64,000 bases of DNA, from contig NZ_CP042345.1 of NCBI RefSeq assembly GCF_007954425.1, forward strand, positions 496,001-560,000, in the 5' to 3' direction. A program made the translations under genes and the position numbers. The DNA is from Novosphingobium ginsenosidimutans. Lineage in GTDB: Bacteria > Pseudomonadota > Alphaproteobacteria > Sphingomonadales > Sphingomonadaceae. The notes beneath the pieces are model-generated. The model had not been told where the DNA came from. It saw only the letters and a program-made list of their open reading frames with translations, and ran no database searches. This document shows, one piece after another, positions 61,398 to 64,000 of this stretch. Numbering within the stretch: position 1 is the stretch's first letter; each line of letters begins with the position of its first letter.

Positions 61398-62845
61398 TCG
61401 TCGTGGTCCTCTTCCGGAGCATCGAAGCGGGTCTCGGCGCGGTCACCGCCAGCCTCGCGATCACGCGCGGCAAGGACGAAGGTGAATTCCTCTTCCTCAG
61501 TCCCTTGCGGCGCGACGACATAGACGCGCACGGGCTTGGTCTGGTCGGGCGCAACGGTGAACTGCAGTTCGCGCGAGGCGCTTTCGCGGCCCATCTCGTC
61601 GGTCCACATCACCGCGCCCGGCAGACCTTCGAGCGTGACCGACATCGGCCGCGGGCGCGCTTCCATGTTGCGCAGCTTGATCGTGTAGTCGTTGCGGACC
61701 TCGCCGTTCGACAGCAGCATGAAGGGCGGGTTGCGGTCTTTCGCGACACTGAGGTCAATCCGCGTGCGCGTGCCGAGCGCGAAAAGCAGGCCTGCGCCGA
61801 TCGCCGCCCAGACGCCGAAATAGGCTAGGGTCCGCCAGTGCAGCGCCGTCTTGAGGATCGAGCGGCGCTGGCCGCCGGCCCGCTCATGTTCGCAGTCTTC
61901 CAGCGTCGCATAGTCGATCAGCCCGCGCGGGCGATCCAACTGGACCATCACTTTGTCGCAGGCGTCGATGCACAGGCCGCAGGTGATGCAGGCGATGTCC
62001 GGTCCGTTGCGAATATCGTAGCCGGTCGGGCAGACCGCGACGCACTGGTTGCAATCGACGCAGTCGCCGATGACATCTGGCTGGCGTTCCTTGGCCTTGA
62101 CCGAGCCGCGCTGTTCGCCGCGCCAGTCCTTGTAGGTGACGATCAGGCTCTTTTCATCGAGCATGGCTGTCTGGATCCGCGGCCAGGGGCACATGTAGAT
62201 GCAGACCTGCTCGCGCATGAAACCGCCGAAAATGAAGGTCGTGGCGGTCAGCACGGCGACTGTGGCATAGGCCACCGGGGCGGCCTGACCGGTCCAGAAA
62301 TCGACGGTCAGCGTGGGCGCGTCGGCGAAGTACATGATCCAGGCGCCGCCGGTCCAGAAGCTGATCGCCAGATAGATCGACCACTTGAGCCCGCGCTTGA
62401 ACAGCTTGGCTGCGTTCCATGGTCCGGCCTCAAGCTTCAGCTGGGCGTTGCGATCGCCATCGATCAGGCGATCAACGTGCTGGAACAGATCGGTCCAGAT
62501 CGTCTGCGGGCACGAATAGCCGCACCAGGCGCGGCCAAAGGCGCTGGTAATCAGGAACAGCCCGATCCCGGCCATGATCAGCAGGCCGGCGACGAAATAG
62601 AACTCGTGCGGCCAGATCTCGATCGAGAACATGTAGAAGCGGCGGTTGGCCAGATCGACCAGCACGGCCTGGTCCGGGGCATAGGGGCCCCGGTCCCAGC
62701 GCAGCCACGGCGTGAGGTAATAGATCCCCAGCGTGACCACGAGCATCAGCCACTTGAAGCGGCGGAAGGGGCCGCTCACCACCTTGGGAAAGACGGCCTT
62801 CCGCTTTTCGTAGTATGATACCTTGGCAGGCTCAGGGCTGAGCAT
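61394..62845 (-). CDS. ccoG: cbb3 oxidase accessory iron-sulfur protein CcoG (FixG)
   Basis: 483 residues from the ATG at 62845. Five or six membrane helices, CGYSCPQTIW in the first loop, two [4Fe-4S] ferredoxin motifs (CVDCNQCVAVCP and CITCGLCIDACD) in the cytosolic part and an Ig-like periplasmic tail (about 385-465). CcoG reduces Cu for cbb3 assembly. Its start overlaps the ccoP stop by 14 bases. Confidence 0.95.
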   Translation of the reverse strand: MLSPEPAKVSYYEKRKAVFPKVVSGPFRRFKWLMLVVTLGIYYLTPWLRWDRGPYAPDQAVLVDLANRRFYMFSIEIWPHEFYFVAGLLIMAGIGLFLITSAFGRAWCGYSCPQTIWTDLFQHVDRLIDGDRNAQLKLEAGPWNAAKLFKRGLKWSIYLAISFWTGGAWIMYFADAPTLTVDFWTGQAAPVAYATVAVLTATTFIFGGFMREQVCIYMCPWPRIQTAMLDEKSLIVTYKDWRGEQRGSVKAKERQPDVIGDCVDCNQCVAVCPTGYDIRNGPDIACITCGLCIDACDKVMVQLDRPRGLIDYATLEDCEHERAGGQRRSILKTALHWRTLAYFGVWAAIGAGLLFALGTRTRIDLSVAKDRNPPFMLLSNGEVRNDYTIKLRNMEARPRPMSVTLEGLPGAVMWTDEMGRESASRELQFTVAPDQTKPVRVYVVAPQGTEEEEFTFVLAARDREAGGDRAETRFDAPEEDHDE

Positions 62846-63788
62846 TGGCCTCCCCTGTCGCAGGAGCTGCGGCCGGCGCGGCAGCAGGTGCCGCCACGAA
62901 ATCCTCACCGCCGCCCAGCGAGTGGACATAGGCGGCCAGCATCTTGATCGTCACCGGATCAAGCTTGCCGCCCCAAGCCGGCATCACCCCGGCGTGGGCC
63001 TGGTGGATGCTGCCCATCACCTGTTCTCGCTTGCCGCCGTAAAGCCAGATCGCGTCGGCCAGGTTGGGCGCGCCGAACTGGCGGCCGCCCTTGGCATCGG
63101 CGCCGTGGCAGGCGGCGCAGTTCTCGGCAAAGAGCTGCGCACCGCGCGCGTTGGGCGCGGCCTTGCCAGAAAGCGACAGGACATGATCGGCCACCGCAGC
63201 GATGTCAGCCGGGGGCAAGATCCCGTCCTTGCCGAAGTTCGGCATCAGGCTTTGGCGCGTCGCGTCATTGCCGGGCTGGCGGATGCCGTTGATCAAGGTG
63301 GTCTCGATGTCCTTGATGGTGCCGCCCCACAGCCAATCGTCGTCGCGCAGGTTGGGATAGCCCTTGCTGCCCGCCGCGCCCGAACCGTGGCACTGCACGC
63401 AATTGACACGGAAGGCGGCGCGGCCGCCGTTGATTGCAGCCCGCATCAGGTCGGGCTTGCTGGCCAGTTCTTCGACCGGTGTTGCGGCAAGCGCGGCGAG
63501 GGTCCCGGCGCGGCGGGCGTCCTCGGCTTTCATCTCCTGGTCGAGCTGCCCGCGGCTGGACCAGCCCCATAGGCCCTCGGTGCCCTTGTTAAGCATTGGC
63601 CAGGCCGGGTAGACGATCATGTAGCCGATCGCGAAGAAGATCGTGGCGTAGAGCGTCCACAGCCACCAACGCGGCAGCGGGTTGTTGAGTTCCTCGATCC
63701 CGTCCCAGCTATGGCCAACGGTTTCGACCCCGGTTGCTTCATCGATGCGGGGGCCGGCGGAGGCCGGCAATTGATCAGCGTTGGCCAT
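62832..63788 (-). CDS. ccoP: cbb3 oxidase diheme cytochrome c subunit III
   Basis: 318 residues. A cytosolic N-terminal tail, one membrane helix (about 42-62), then two heme c sites CVQCH (C130, C133, H134) and CAACH (C224, C227, H228). Further Met ligands follow (LMPNFGKDG and the GVMPAWGGKLD region). The C-terminus is Ala/Pro rich. It passes electrons to CcoO/CcoN. Confidence 0.96.
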   Translation of the reverse strand: MANADQLPASAGPRIDEATGVETVGHSWDGIEELNNPLPRWWLWTLYATIFFAIGYMIVYPAWPMLNKGTEGLWGWSSRGQLDQEMKAEDARRAGTLAALAATPVEELASKPDLMRAAINGGRAAFRVNCVQCHGSGAAGSKGYPNLRDDDWLWGGTIKDIETTLINGIRQPGNDATRQSLMPNFGKDGILPPADIAAVADHVLSLSGKAAPNARGAQLFAENCAACHGADAKGGRQFGAPNLADAIWLYGGKREQVMGSIHQAHAGVMPAWGGKLDPVTIKMLAAYVHSLGGGEDFVAAPAAAPAAAPATGEANAQP

Positions 63789-63951
63789 CGTCGTCGTCCT
63801 TGAAGATCATGGTCTTGGCCGCCTCGTTGGCGGAGCGGGCGCTCGGCCGGAACGGCCAGAGCACGAGCACGAGGAAGGTGACCAGCATGGCCAGCAGTCC
63901 CCAGCTGTCGGCAAAATGCCGCAGCATGTCATAGGTGGAGTGCGTGCTCAC
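63775..63951 (-). CDS. ccoQ: cbb3 oxidase small subunit CcoQ
   Basis: 58 residues from GTG at 63951, overlapping the ccoO stop. One membrane helix (about 18-34) then WPFRPSARSANEAAK, the typical CcoQ end. It stabilises the complex. Its stop overlaps the ccoP start by 14 bases. Confidence 0.9.
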   Translation of the reverse strand: MSTHSTYDMLRHFADSWGLLAMLVTFLVLVLWPFRPSARSANEAAKTMIFKDDDDGQR

Positions 63952-64000
63952 CGGCCCTTCTCCTTGGCCAGATCCTCCTGCGCGGCGGCGCTGTTGACAT
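63948..64000 (-). CDS. ccoO: Cytochrome c oxidase subunit CcoO, C-terminal end only
   Basis: Only the last 16 codons are in the window (ending AAAQEDLAKEKGR). The position just upstream of ccoQ and the overlap identify it as the end of ccoO, the monoheme cytochrome c subunit of cbb3 oxidase. The remainder and ccoN lie beyond the right edge. Confidence 0.8.
   Translation of the reverse strand, partial: VNSAAAQEDLAKEKGR

Noticed and set aside
1..64000. CRISPR array, prophage or insertion sequence
   Set aside because: No regularly spaced repeats, phage structural genes, integrase or transposase were seen.

Overview
The window is about 64 kb of high-GC chromosomal DNA from an alphaproteobacterium. 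It is most likely a member of the Sphingomonadales, in the Novosphingobium/Erythrobacter neighbourhood. That placement rests on gene order, on an EL222-like LOV-HTH regulator, on sphingomonad-type small genes and on recognisable protein sequences; no taxonomic search was run. Almost everything is housekeeping chromosome with tight operons and many 4-base stop/start overlaps (ATGA, GTGA, TTGA). No rRNA, CRISPR array, insertion sequence or prophage was seen, and only one tRNA (Val, anticodon UAC).

Layout. 0-3 kb: aa3 cytochrome oxidase genes ctaC-ctaD (minus) with a terminator. 3.1-8.5 kb: plus-strand operon pyrE-pdxJ-acpS-lepB, then an AI-2E family permease, a DUF3089 hydrolase and ruvX. 8.46-10.5 kb: an unrecognised minus-strand three-gene module made of a 50-residue peptide followed by two proteins with beta-rich cores and helical-repeat tails. 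10.6-15.7 kb: two PaaI-type thioesterases, a Met8-type siroheme synthase with a decayed methyltransferase tail, lysA, a small lipoprotein, argH, and divergent tlpA plus a VOC protein. 16-24 kb: tRNA-Val, a regulator, purA, an esterase, hisZ, serA and serC (with a serC-motif-like leader). 23.8-30.4 kb: a small secreted protein, a ferric-reductase-like membrane protein, an extensin-like lipoprotein, an EL222-like blue-light regulator and the complete Anbu operon (CP-ATP-grasp, alpha-E, transglutaminase, Anbu peptidase). 30.4-38.7 kb: DDAH-type hydrolase, DUF3617 lipoprotein, paired acyl-CoA dehydrogenases, a TonB-dependent receptor, a membrane protein and an SDR. 38.7-42.4 kb: a nuclease-type EEP protein, then an AT-richer island with a radical SAM/SPASM peptide maturase and its short precursor, then three tiny genes. 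42.4-57 kb: uvrB, a SpoIIAA-like protein, an HhH membrane protein, a flippase, gpsA, tsaD, hemC-hemD with a Mic60-like gene, ubiH-type hydroxylase, a PafA-like phosphatase and a DsbD-type reductase. 57-64 kb: the cbb3 oxidase and maturation operon ccoO(partial)-Q-P-G-H-I-S, a small Cys protein, and hemN.

How the parts work together. The right end is a microaerobic respiration unit: cbb3 oxidase structural subunits, copper loading and assembly (ccoG, H, I, S), and oxygen-independent heme synthesis (hemN). The neighbouring DsbD-type reductase and the hemC-hemD pair supply related needs. An FNR/FixK-type box next to a two-hairpin, terminator-ended segment between dsbD and hemN suggests an oxygen-controlled small RNA.

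The two strongest candidates for undescribed biology are both short peptide plus enzyme cassettes. (1) At 39.9-41.3 kb a 69-residue precursor whose tail carries five aromatic-X-Asp/Arg triplets sits directly upstream of a GrrM/OscB-like radical SAM maturase, with no exporter or protease beside it. This looks like a compact triceptide (three-residue cyclophane) RiPP locus. (2) At 8.46-10.5 kb a 50-residue peptide with a hydrophobic C-terminus is co-transcribed with two proteins of no recognised family, one of which has an HxH cupin-like metal motif. This may be a new peptide-modifying system.
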